Source of the DNA: Spongiihabitans sp963422685
GTDB lineage: Bacteria > Pseudomonadota > Gammaproteobacteria > Arenicellales > Poriferihabitantaceae
Direction: 5' to 3'
Length of the DNA stretch: 64,000 bases
Assembly: GCA_963422685.1 (NCBI GenBank)
Contig: OY730442.1
Coordinates: 992,001 to 1,056,000, forward strand
A model generated the notes under the pieces. The model searched no databases and was not told the origin of the DNA. It worked only from the letters and a program-made list of their open reading frames with translations. The translations under genes were made by a program, and so were the position numbers. Shown one piece after another: positions 50,457 to 59,717 of the stretch (its first letter is position 1; the number at the start of each line of letters is the position of its first letter).

Positions 50457-53129
50457 ATGACCCGACCCGGCAAAAATTCATTCGACAGCTACGCCACTTT
50501 GCATGTCAATGGCAATACCTGCGGTTATTACAACCTACAATCCGACGAGGTGGCGGCCCTGGGAGATATCCGCCGTTTACCGAATTCGATCAAGGTATTG
50601 CTGGAGAATTTACTGCGTCATGAAGATGGCGTGACGTGCACCGCAGCGGACATCCGGGCGATTGCCGGGAGCACCAGGCAAAAAACCACCCGGGAAATCG
50701 CCTATCACCCTGCCCGGGTGCTTATGCAGGATTTTACCGGGGTGCCGGCCGTGGTTGATCTCGCCGCCATGCGCGAGGCGTTGGTCAAGGCCGAACTGGA
50801 TCCGAAAAAAATAAACCCGATATCCCCGGTGGATCTGGTCATTGATCACTCGGTGGTGATCGATCAATTTGCCACCAACAGCGCCTTCAGCGTCAATGTA
50901 GAACTTGAAATGCAGCGCAATGCGGAACGCTATCAATTCCTGAAATGGGGTCAGGGTGCATTCAATAACTTTAAGCTGGTTCCGCCGGGAACCGGTATCT
51001 GCCATCAGGTAAATCTGGAATACCTGGCCCGATGCGTCTGGCGCGATGACGCCGGCGGAGAAACCCTGGCCTATCCCGATACCTTGGTGGGCACGGACAG
51101 CCATACCACCATGATTAACGGCCTGGGGGTACTGGGCTGGGGAGTGGGCGGGATTGAAGCCGAAGCCGCGATGCTGGGGCAGCCTGTTCCAATGCTGATT
51201 CCCGAAGTGGTCGGATTCGAGCTGACCGGCAGATTGAGCGAAGGCATAACTGCCACGGACTTGGTATTGCGCATCGTGCAAATGCTTCGCCAACATGGCG
51301 TAGTCGGTAAATTTGTTGAATTTTACGGCAATGCCCTGGACCATCTGCCCCTGGCCGACCGGGCAACCATCGCCAACATGGCGCCGGAATACGGCGCCAC
51401 CTGCGGATTCTTTCCCATCGACGAAAAAACCATTGATTATCTGAAACTAAGCGGTCGGGACGAAGATAATGTGGCGCTGGTCAAGGCCTATGCCAGAGCT
51501 CAGGGCATGTGGCGGAACAGCGCCGATGCGGACCCGGTGTTCGCATCCACGCTGCATCTGGATATTGGTGAAGTAAAACCGAACCTGTCCGGGCCCAAAC
51601 GACCGCAGGACCGGGTGGCATTGCCAGACTTGCCTGAAGCCACCGAAGATTTCATAAAACAAAGTGGAAAACAAAGCGAAATGGACAAAGGCTTTGCCAC
51701 GGCAGCGGATTTCGATATGCACCACGGCGATGTTGTGGTTGCGGCCATCACTTCCTGCACCAATACTTCCAATCCGGCAGTCATGATCGGCGCTGGCCTG
51801 GTTGCCAAGAAAGCCGTGGAGAAAGGCCTGACCCGCAAGCCCTGGGTAAAGTCGTCGCTGGCCCCAGGTTCCAAAGTGGTCACCGAATATCTGGAAAAAA
51901 CCGGGCTGCAGGAATATCTGGATGAATTGGGTTTTAACACGGTGGGGTATGGCTGCACCACTTGTATAGGAAATTCTGGCCCTCTGCCCGCAGCGGTTCA
52001 CGACACGGTACGCAATAATGACATGGTAGTGAGCGCGGTATTGTCCGGCAATCGTAACTTTGAAGGGCGTATTCATCCTCTGGTAAAAGCCAACTGGCTG
52101 TCGTCACCGCCTCTGGTTGTGGCCTATGCACTGGCCGGCAGCACTCGGATTAATATGGCCACCGACCCAATAGGGCAGGGCAGAGACGGCAACCCTGTTT
52201 ATCTCAAAGATATCTGGCCAGGCAATGATGAAATTGCCAGCGAGGTGGCGAAAATTGATCAATCAATGTTCACCCGCAAGTACGCTGACGTATTCTCTGG
52301 CGACCAGAAATGGCAGGCGATTCCGACAATACAGGGCAGCACTTACGCTTTCTCTGGCGACTCAACCTATATCCAGTTGCCACCGTTTTTCCAGGCGCAA
52401 TACACCTGCGGCAAGAACGAAAATATCCTGGGCGCCCGGGTGCTGGCATTACTCGGGGACTCGGTGACGACGGATCATATATCCCCCGCCGGGTCCATTG
52501 CTGCAGACAGCCCGGCCGCGAAGTACCTGACCGAGCGCGGCGTGCAACGCCGGGACTTTAACTCCTATGGCGCCCGCCGTGGTAATCATGAAGTGATGAT
52601 GCGCGGCACCTTCGGCAATATTCGCATCAAAAATGAACTGGTGCCCGGGGTTGAAGGCGGGTATACCTGCACAGCGGATGATCCCGCTGTGGTTGCTATT
52701 TATGACGCCGCCATGCGCTACATGGCGGCAGGTACGCCGACGGTGGTGGTTGGCGGCAAGGAATATGGCACCGGTTCAAGCCGTGACTGGGCGGCGAAGG
52801 GGACGTTACTGCTGGGTGTAAAAGCGGTTATGGTTGAAAGTTTCGAACGCATCCATCGCTCCAATCTGGTTGGAATGGGTGTGTTGCCAGTACAGTTCCT
52901 GCCCGGACATAACCGAAAAACCCTGAATATTACCGGCAGCGACAGCATCGATATTCTCGGTCTGGACGGCGAGTTAACCCCCAAACAAATATTCGATGCA
53001 CGGATCAATCGGGCAGACGGGTCGGTGCAGAATTTTCAGTTGCAATCGAGAATTGATACGGCGGTTGAAGTTGAATACTACCTGAGCGGAGGTGTTCTGC
53101 CGTTCGTTTTGAGAAAACTGAAAGGCTAG
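50457..53129 (+). CDS. acnA: Aconitate hydratase A
   Basis: The 890-residue product equals AcnA in length (891 in E. coli). The ATG at 50457 has AAGGAG seven bases upstream. Iron-sulfur ligands appear in ITSCTNTSNP and VGYGCTTCIGNSGP. LVGTDSHTTMINGLGV and the C-terminal swivelling domain with GSSRDWAAKG are also present. It isomerises citrate and isocitrate in the TCA cycle; AcnA-type enzymes are the stress-stable version. Confidence 0.97.
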   Translation: MTRPGKNSFDSYATLHVNGNTCGYYNLQSDEVAALGDIRRLPNSIKVLLENLLRHEDGVTCTAADIRAIAGSTRQKTTREIAYHPARVLMQDFTGVPAVVDLAAMREALVKAELDPKKINPISPVDLVIDHSVVIDQFATNSAFSVNVELEMQRNAERYQFLKWGQGAFNNFKLVPPGTGICHQVNLEYLARCVWRDDAGGETLAYPDTLVGTDSHTTMINGLGVLGWGVGGIEAEAAMLGQPVPMLIPEVVGFELTGRLSEGITATDLVLRIVQMLRQHGVVGKFVEFYGNALDHLPLADRATIANMAPEYGATCGFFPIDEKTIDYLKLSGRDEDNVALVKAYARAQGMWRNSADADPVFASTLHLDIGEVKPNLSGPKRPQDRVALPDLPEATEDFIKQSGKQSEMDKGFATAADFDMHHGDVVVAAITSCTNTSNPAVMIGAGLVAKKAVEKGLTRKPWVKSSLAPGSKVVTEYLEKTGLQEYLDELGFNTVGYGCTTCIGNSGPLPAAVHDTVRNNDMVVSAVLSGNRNFEGRIHPLVKANWLSSPPLVVAYALAGSTRINMATDPIGQGRDGNPVYLKDIWPGNDEIASEVAKIDQSMFTRKYADVFSGDQKWQAIPTIQGSTYAFSGDSTYIQLPPFFQAQYTCGKNENILGARVLALLGDSVTTDHISPAGSIAADSPAAKYLTERGVQRRDFNSYGARRGNHEVMMRGTFGNIRIKNELVPGVEGGYTCTADDPAVVAIYDAAMRYMAAGTPTVVVGGKEYGTGSSRDWAAKGTLLLGVKAVMVESFERIHRSNLVGMGVLPVQFLPGHNRKTLNITGSDSIDILGLDGELTPKQIFDARINRADGSVQNFQLQSRIDTAVEVEYYLSGGVLPFVLRKLKG

Positions 53130-53247
53130 ACAAGCGATCACAACAGTTATGTACCCCCGGGTATCCGGCGGCGACTCGGGTGCCCGCCCCGGACGCTTTT
53201 CACCACAGCCTTAATCATCGCAGTGGCTTCTTCCGCGCTGATTTGTT

Positions 53248-54264
53248 TCACCTTGAGGCGGCCGGGTTGTTGCGCACGCAGTCCGCAATCAATGCAATCA
53301 TTTCAAACATGATTGACAATGCCACAAAAGAAGTTTGTTTATTGGGAGAATCTTTGGTTGGCATCAGGCACACCACATCCCCGCCGATAATATTTTTCCC
53401 CTTCACCGACCGCAGCATCTTCATGGTTTCATCGATATACAAGCCTTCGATTCCCGCTTCAAGATTAGCGACCCCGGGCGCTACCGTGGTATCCAGCGCA
53501 TCCAGATCAAAGGTGATATAGACCGGCTCATCACCGATTCGTGCGTTTATGAGTTTGATGGCCTGGTCCGTGCCCATCTGGCGCAGGCGGCTTATGCCTA
53601 TGACCTCGTAACCCAAATCATAACTCGGCTCCAGCCAGTCCAGTGTGCGCGGATTTCCCCGTATTCCAACCTGCACACTATTGTGTGGATTGACGTGGCC
53701 GTCGCGCACCAGATAGCTTGCCCAGTGCGCGGCGGATTTCACCGCGCCGAGGAAATGATCAATATGATGAAATGCGTCCGTGTGCGCATCGAAATGTAAC
53801 AGCGACACTTTCCGGCCGCCAGTGAGTCTGGCCTTCCCCCCGGCAATGGCCTGGAGGATACCGCCAGTCACGGAATGGTCGCCGCCCAGAGAAACCGGGC
53901 GGGCGCCAGATTGATCAATGCGTCTGTAAAAATCCGTAATCCGCTGAATACACTTTTCGTTGTCATTGGCTTCGGGCAACGCCACGTCACCGATGTCATG
54001 GATACGGCATTGTTTCCAGGGGTCGACGCCAAATTCCATGTGCACCCGGCGGCCCAGCGCAGAAATATCCCGGACCGCGCGTGGTGCGAGATGCTGGTCA
54101 CGCTCTGTTGTGCCATTGCCGGTGCTGTGGGGAACCCCGACCAGCGCAATGTCGCAGTTCCCGGGGTCAGGGTCATGGTCGCATCGGAATAAAGTCGGGA
54201 TGCCCCACCAGTAAAGCCCCTTGTTCATGCTGTCGAGTTTTTCCTGGGTATGGTCGTCGGTCAT
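53248..54264 (-). CDS. Second ureohydrolase (agmatinase/guanidino-acid hydrolase family)
   Basis: The 338-residue product has the dimanganese motifs VSLGGDHSVTGG, SLLHFDAHTDAF and YITFDLDALDTTVAPG. It differs from the enzyme at 40344 in its N-terminus (WGIPTLFRCDHDP) and in the HFLGAVKSAAHWASYLV loop, so a different guanidino substrate is likely. It is convergent with acnA and has no operon partner. A weak ribosome-binding site makes the start tentative; ATG 36 bases further in is another option. Confidence 0.88.
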   Translation of the reverse strand: MTDDHTQEKLDSMNKGLYWWGIPTLFRCDHDPDPGNCDIALVGVPHSTGNGTTERDQHLAPRAVRDISALGRRVHMEFGVDPWKQCRIHDIGDVALPEANDNEKCIQRITDFYRRIDQSGARPVSLGGDHSVTGGILQAIAGGKARLTGGRKVSLLHFDAHTDAFHHIDHFLGAVKSAAHWASYLVRDGHVNPHNSVQVGIRGNPRTLDWLEPSYDLGYEVIGISRLRQMGTDQAIKLINARIGDEPVYITFDLDALDTTVAPGVANLEAGIEGLYIDETMKMLRSVKGKNIIGGDVVCLMPTKDSPNKQTSFVALSIMFEMIALIADCVRNNPAASR

Positions 54265-54479
54265 GGCGGTTTATCAGCTTGTGAGAGTTAAGAGTAAATT
54301 GAACAACTATGCCGGTATGGATATTGATTCCCACTTTCGACTATAAACATTTCGCCAGCGCCGGCGCAAGGAAACCAGGCGTTGGCGCTCCACCGCAGAA
54401 GCATCTAGGGTTTGTTGCTACTTGACTCTGCACTGGCTACCGAGTTTACTAGGCGAAAATCCGGATTAAAATAACACGC

Positions 54480-54935
54480 ATGGCGGAAATTTCTCAAGCA
54501 ACCCATATCCTGCAATTCTGGAGCAATGGCGATAACTGGCGTAAAAGCGCCCGCAATACGCTCTGGTGTCTGGCAGGATGTTCGATTGGTGATTTTGGCA
54601 CCATCGCATTTTTTCAGTTTTTCGCCATTCCATGGCCCACATTGGCCATAATGATACTGGCCATCATCAATGGTCTGCTTACCAGCATTGCCCTGGAAAC
54701 CGTAATCCTGGCCAGAGGGGGGATGAGCTTATCCAGTTCTTTCAGCACCGCTGTCGGCATGAGTATGGTATCCATGGTCGCCATGGAAACTGCGATGAAT
54801 ATCACGGACTGGTATTTGACTGGCGGGGCATTGCTGACCTGGTGGGTTATTCCGATTATGCTGCTTGCCGGTTTTATCACGCCCTGGCCGTATAACTATT
54901 GGCGATTAAGAAAATGGGGTATGGCATGTCATTGA
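54480..54935 (+). CDS. DUF4396 membrane protein
   Basis: The 151-residue product has four hydrophobic segments and the DUF4396 features NTLWCLAGCSIGDFG near the N-terminus and the methionine-rich GMSMVSMVAMETAMN. The family sits in the inner membrane; methionine and cysteine residues suggest possible metal handling, and many members neighbour copper or cytochrome genes. It overlaps the cytochrome c gene by about ten bases, so the two are co-translated. Confidence 0.8.
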   Translation: MAEISQATHILQFWSNGDNWRKSARNTLWCLAGCSIGDFGTIAFFQFFAIPWPTLAIMILAIINGLLTSIALETVILARGGMSLSSSFSTAVGMSMVSMVAMETAMNITDWYLTGGALLTWWVIPIMLLAGFITPWPYNYWRLRKWGMACH

Positions 54936-55381
54936 ATAATAACCCTGAATTAATACCAGGGATTATCCCGGGGATTATTATGGTTTTGTTTACATTGATT
55001 TTTATCCACCCTGCAGCCGCACATGCCCAATCACATCGCTTTGCTGACCCTGTAGTATTAAACAAGGGGAAAAAGTTGTTCCAGACAAATTGCGCAGTAT
55101 GTCATGGGCAAAATGCGCAGGGCACGGTCAAGGAATGGCAAATTCCAGATGAGAATGGAAAATATCCCCCGCCACCGCTCAATGGAACGGCGCATACCTG
55201 GCATCATTCAATCGATGCGCTGGGGCATACCATCCGCAATGGTACGGTGCGTATGGGCGGGACCATGCCGGGCTGGAAAGATACTCTGGCAGAAGAAGAT
55301 ATATTCGCTGTTATCATGTGGTTGAGTTCATTGTGGCCGGATGAAATTTATGCGGCCTGGATGCAATGGAATAATCAGTAA
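54926..55381 (+). CDS. Secreted c-type cytochrome
   Basis: From the ATG at 54926 the product is 151 residues with a signal or anchor segment (GIIMVLFTLIFIHPAAAHA) and one haem-binding motif CAVCH, followed by the axial methionine candidate in GGTMPGWKDTLAEEDIF. This is a monohaem class I cytochrome acting in the periplasm. Longer starts at 54899 and 54914 are possible. Coupling with the DUF4396 gene suggests an electron-transfer or metal-related pair. Confidence 0.88.
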   Translation: MSLNNNPELIPGIIPGIIMVLFTLIFIHPAAAHAQSHRFADPVVLNKGKKLFQTNCAVCHGQNAQGTVKEWQIPDENGKYPPPPLNGTAHTWHHSIDALGHTIRNGTVRMGGTMPGWKDTLAEEDIFAVIMWLSSLWPDEIYAAWMQWNNQ

Positions 55382-55659
55382 GCGTCTAATCAGGAGTAAA
55401 CCGGCAGGTCGGACTGATGGTTGGATGTCAAAGGATGGGTTGTTGCTGCAAAATTCGTTTGATTTACCAGTTTCACCCGGATTTACAAAGTGCCTTCCCA
55501 TGCGCGATCCGGCAATAACAGACAGGAGGTCCTAATGACACAAAACCTGACTGCGGTTCATATCGATTCTGTGGGGAAATGGCGGAATGTTTGACGCATC
55601 GGTGAGTTGAATCGGAAGGTAATAAAAATAGTGGGCAGGTACAACTGCTGAGGACTGTG

Positions 55660-56508
55660 ATGACCGACGACCAGAAACAGAAAGGTAAAAAATTTAAGCA
55701 ACTACATGATGCCGAAGGAGTTTTCGTCATGCCCAACGCCTGGAATGCGGGTAGCGCCTGTTTACTGGAGGAGGCCGGTTTTTCTGCCATAGGCACCACC
55801 AGCGCAGGGATAGCATTCTGTCTGGGGCTGCCGGACGGTGCAGGCGCGGTTACCCGGGCCGCGGCATTTGCAGAAACCAGGCGGATTGCTCATGCTGTGG
55901 ATGTGGCGGTGAGCGCGGATGCCGAAAATGGATATGGGCATGATCCTGAAACCGTCGCCGAGACGATTTGCCTGGCCGCGCAAACGGGCGCAGTGGGTGC
56001 GAGTATCGAAGACTTTGCTGCAAATTATGGAGACGGTCTTTATGCCCGTGATCACGCCGCCGAGCGAATCAGGGCCGCGAAAGCGGCCGCCGATTCGCTG
56101 GATTTTGATTTTACGCTGACAGCCAGGGCGGAGTGTTATCTCGTCCATCATCCCAGGCCGTTTGCAGAATCTGTGCTGCGGGCAAATTTATATCGGCAGG
56201 CCGGGGCGGATTGTCTGTATGTGCCGGGGGTCAAAGGTGCTGAAACCATCGCGGCACTGGTAAAGGAAATAGCGGGCCCGATCAATGTTGTGATGGGATT
56301 GGCGGGCGCACCTCTGACAGTGGCCCAGCTTGAAGACCTCGGCGTCAAGCGTGTGAGCATTGGCGGTGCGCTTGCCAGGTCAACCTTTGGCCTGATTCGC
56401 CGTGCGGCAGAAGAGATCAAAAATGCCGGGACATTCAACTTTGCAAAACAGCAGATCCCGGATGATGTGCTTTGTCGATTGTTTTCCAGCAGGTTGATGC
56501 AGCCGTGA
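55660..56508 (+). CDS. Isocitrate lyase/PEP mutase family enzyme
   Basis: The 282-residue TIM-barrel protein has VMPNAWNAGSACLLEEAGF, GTTSAGIAFCLGLPDG, VSADAENGYG (metal-binding acidic residues) and GASIEDF, as in the PEP mutase superfamily with oxaloacetate decarboxylase and carboxyPEP mutase. It likely makes or breaks a C-C bond in a small carboxylic acid with Mg. TARAECYLV replaces the usual TARTDA-type loop. GTG at 55657 is an equivalent start. Confidence 0.87.
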   Translation: MTDDQKQKGKKFKQLHDAEGVFVMPNAWNAGSACLLEEAGFSAIGTTSAGIAFCLGLPDGAGAVTRAAAFAETRRIAHAVDVAVSADAENGYGHDPETVAETICLAAQTGAVGASIEDFAANYGDGLYARDHAAERIRAAKAAADSLDFDFTLTARAECYLVHHPRPFAESVLRANLYRQAGADCLYVPGVKGAETIAALVKEIAGPINVVMGLAGAPLTVAQLEDLGVKRVSIGGALARSTFGLIRRAAEEIKNAGTFNFAKQQIPDDVLCRLFSSRLMQP

Positions 56509-57406
56509 TTGAAGGCATATCGGGTGATAGCGATGAATTATTTGTCGTATCAGGAGGCAGGCCCGGGATTAATTTGCGTGGTGCGTACTGCTTTGACTGC
56601 AGGAGAATCTGGCCGTACTTAAAGAGGATGAAGCGTAAAACCTTTGCCGAAAATGATGCGCCGACAGGCGCTGCAAATACCGGGGATGAAAAAGAGCGGC
56701 ATTCGGCACAAAGCGATTATAGAAGAATGCGAAAGATGGGGAGTAATGTTGTGCGAAACATCGTGCGCATTTATATGGAGTGATCGGAGAAACTCAAACC
56801 GCGTTTGACTATGTCAATATACGGGATTAAGCGGGACTATGCGGGATCTACTGCGGATTATCAGACAAAAGGTTGCATGGCAGGTGTGTTCAATTGCATC
56901 GATACGCACGCTGCTGCGTTTGGCCAAACACGGCTTGCCGCCGAACCGTCATGACGTGATTCCCCTTGAGACCTTAGCCTGTCAGGCCGCGCCACGGAGC
57001 GCAAATTCATGTCCGCATTCCCGTCACATGCCTTGCGCGATGCTGTCGTCTTTGCGGCGGCCCCGGCCCTTAACCTTATGCCGGCATGCGGTTACAAAGA
57101 CATTCCCGCAACCTCCCGGCCATTATCTTGTTTTCACAGGTTTGTGTTTCTGATTCAAGCGGTTAGCGCGGAATGCGCAAACTCGGGAAGATTTGGGGTT
57201 TCTGTGGTCTTGTTTTGACGTGCATTGCGATACGCTTTTGGATTATGGCGTTCCAGTTCCCGGAATTTGTCTGTGTAATTGTGGCAATTTTTACTGTTCC
57301 CGCAATCTGGCAGTGCCCATAAATTTTATTTAACCGCGATTTTGCAGCAAATTTAAATTTGTGAAAGAGAATATATCTCTTAACGCATTGTTTTTACATC
57401 ATAAAA
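56509..57406. other. Long gap with only a doubtful 51-codon frame
   Basis: Almost 900 bases before the tRNA carry no supported gene. A plus-strand frame at 56628-56783 (MKRKTFAENDAPTG to IVRIYME) has AAAGAGG directly at its ATG, too close for a normal ribosome-binding site, and no recognised family. The rest shows stop codons in all frames at normal density. It may be decayed sequence. Confidence 0.4.
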
Positions 57407-57483
57407 TGGTGGGCCCGGTAGGACTTGAACCTACGACCAATGGATTATGAGTCCACTGCTCTAACCAACTGAGCTACAGGCCC
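57407..57483 (-). tRNA. tRNA with CAU anticodon, probably tRNA-Ile2
   Basis: The minus strand folds into a full cloverleaf: acceptor GGGCCTG with CGGGCCC, D-loop AGCTCAGTTGGTTAGAGC, anticodon loop CTCATAA, T-arm GTAGGTTCAAGTCCTAC and encoded CCA. The CAU anticodon could be elongator Met or Ile2. The GGGCCTG acceptor and position beside rpoD resemble the Ile2 species of other gammaproteobacteria, whose C34 is converted to lysidine by TilS to read AUA. Confidence 0.9.
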
Positions 57484-57565
57484 GGTGAGGTTTTGGTGCT
57501 GTGTTTGCCGGTCGGCTTGAGTCGCGGCGATTTTATACCGGAATGTTCGAGATGACAGCTTTAAC

Positions 57566-59545
57566 TCAATTCCCGTCAAGGAAGCTCCGCAAATGATCCG
57601 ACCTGCTTGGATGTCGCAATTTTCTCAATGCTTTAGCCTCTATTTGTCGAATACGTTCCCGGGTTACATCAAACTGTTTGCCAACTTCCTCCAGGGTGTG
57701 ATCGGTATTCATGCCGATGCCAAACCGCATTTGCAATACTTTCGCTTCGCGTTCGGTAAGTGATTCGAGAATTTCATCGGTTGCACTTTTTAAACCGGAT
57801 GCGGTTGCGATATCAACCGGCGCCTTGATGTTTTTATCTTCAATAAAATCACCCAGGTGAGAGTCTTCGTCATCGCCAACCGGCATTTCCATGGAAATGG
57901 GCTCTTTGGCGATTTTCAGCACTTTTCTGACCTTCTCTTCCGACAGCTCCATTTTTTCTGCCAGCTCTTCGGGTAGGGCCTCTCTGCCTTTTTCCTGCAA
58001 AATCTGCCGGGAAACCCGATTGAGCTTGTTGATGGTTTCTATCATATGCACCGGAATGCGAATCGTTCTGGCCTGGTCTGCGATGGAACGGGTGATGGCT
58101 TGTCGAATCCACCAGGTTGCATAGGTTGAAAACTTATAGCCGCGGCGATACTCAAACTTGTCAACCGCTTTCATCAAGCCGATATTGCCTTCCTGAATCA
58201 AATCCAGGAATTGCAATCCGCGGTTGGTGTATTTTTTCGCGATAGAAATAACCAATCGGAGATTGGCCTCTACCATTTCTTTCTTGGCGCGGCGGGCCTT
58301 AGCTTCACCAATCGACAACTGTCGGCTCAGGTCTTTGAGTTCGGCAAGTTCCAGCCCCGCCTTTTTTTGCGTCTTGACAAGCTGCGCGGTGTATTCTCTT
58401 ATCTTGTCTGCGTATTTTTTCAGGCGCGGCGCATCGTTGCCGCAGACCTCCAGCAGATTTGCGAACCAGTTGATATTCGTTTCATTGCCACCGAAATGCT
58501 CGCGGAACAGCTTGCGCGGCACTTTGCCATAGTTGACGCAATACCGCTCGATACCGCGCTCGCATTCTTTCACTTCATTCATGCAATTGCGCAAAGTCGA
58601 AGACAATACCGCCACCTTTGCCGGCACATATTTAATTTGCAGCAGCTCATCGCCCAGCTTTCTGCGGTTACGCATAGCCTGCCTGCTGCCCAGACCATGG
58701 GTTTGGATGGCTTTTTGCAGCGCATTCCAGGTGCGGCGCATACGCTTGAATCGAGTCATTGCATCGTCGAAGTCCGGGCCACTCGGAGACTCTTCTTCCT
58801 TCGCGGCGTTTTGTCCGGGCTCTCCGGGAATCGCCACAGTTTCGTCATCCAGTGCATTCAGTTCCATAAATGCGACCACCACTTCGGTTAATTTCATTTC
58901 GCCGGCTTCAATCAAATCAGCATAGTCCAGCAGTTGGCGAATGGCGATGGGGGTAAGGGCGAATGCGGCAGCGCTTTGCCGGTTTCCGGCTTCAATCCGC
59001 TTTGCCAGCGCAATCTCGTCTTCCCGGGTCAATAATTCGACGGTTCCCATCTCACGCATGTACATCCGAACCGGGTCGGTGGTTCGGCCGAATTCACTTT
59101 CCACTGCGGTTTTAAGCGCCGCGCTCACCTCTTCGGCAACTTCCTGATCCTCGGGATTATCTCGTTTCAAATTCATGTTGTCGGTATCCGGGGCCTTGTC
59201 CACCACCTCGATACCCATGTCATTGATCATGTTGACAACGACTTCAATCTGGTCGGTATCGTGCATGTTTTCTGGGAGATGGTCATTAATCTCGGCATAG
59301 GTCAAAAACCCCTGGTCCTTGCCTTTGAGGACGAGTTTTTTCAGGTCAGACTGGGGATTGGCCGCCACTTTGGTCTGTTCAGCGCGAGGCAGCTTGATAT
59401 CTGTTTCTACGTTTACATCTTCGGCCTCATCGCCATCCATATCTTCCAGCCCCATACCCAACTCCGTTTCCATTACCGGCGGATGTTTGGCGGCGGTTTT
59501 TTTGCTTATTTTTTTGCTCAGAGGTTTTTTTATGCGCATACTCAT
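57566..59545 (-). CDS. rpoD: RNA polymerase primary sigma factor RpoD (sigma-70)
   Basis: The 659-residue product has all regions of the housekeeping sigma factor: region 1.1 (LVLKGKDQGFLTYAEINDHL), region 1.2 with DPVRMYMREMGTVELLTREDE, a non-conserved insert, region 2 with NLRLVISIAKKY, FLDLIQEGNIGLMKAVDKFE and FSTYATWWIRQAI, region 3, and region 4 with the helix-turn-helix EEVGKQFDVTRERIRQIEAK. Gene order dnaG-rpoD matches the macromolecular-synthesis operon of gammaproteobacteria, although rpsU is not upstream here. Confidence 0.98.
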   Translation of the reverse strand: MSMRIKKPLSKKISKKTAAKHPPVMETELGMGLEDMDGDEAEDVNVETDIKLPRAEQTKVAANPQSDLKKLVLKGKDQGFLTYAEINDHLPENMHDTDQIEVVVNMINDMGIEVVDKAPDTDNMNLKRDNPEDQEVAEEVSAALKTAVESEFGRTTDPVRMYMREMGTVELLTREDEIALAKRIEAGNRQSAAAFALTPIAIRQLLDYADLIEAGEMKLTEVVVAFMELNALDDETVAIPGEPGQNAAKEEESPSGPDFDDAMTRFKRMRRTWNALQKAIQTHGLGSRQAMRNRRKLGDELLQIKYVPAKVAVLSSTLRNCMNEVKECERGIERYCVNYGKVPRKLFREHFGGNETNINWFANLLEVCGNDAPRLKKYADKIREYTAQLVKTQKKAGLELAELKDLSRQLSIGEAKARRAKKEMVEANLRLVISIAKKYTNRGLQFLDLIQEGNIGLMKAVDKFEYRRGYKFSTYATWWIRQAITRSIADQARTIRIPVHMIETINKLNRVSRQILQEKGREALPEELAEKMELSEEKVRKVLKIAKEPISMEMPVGDDEDSHLGDFIEDKNIKAPVDIATASGLKSATDEILESLTEREAKVLQMRFGIGMNTDHTLEEVGKQFDVTRERIRQIEAKALRKLRHPSRSDHLRSFLDGN

Positions 59546-59717
59546 GAATAGCCAATACCCGGGGAAATCAGCCCTCCAGAATATACTGGAAACCGCTGAA
59601 AAAAATCGACCGCAAATTGTACACCTGATGTAATGGTTTAATTAGCTGTTTCAACGGGTTATTTGTACGATAATTTGCCGAACCCTGCGCACCGGCATGG
59701 AATATGGCTAAACCACC

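Noticed and set aside
56839..57153. 104-codon plus-strand frame before the tRNA
   Set aside because: No ribosome-binding site, odd composition and no family likeness.
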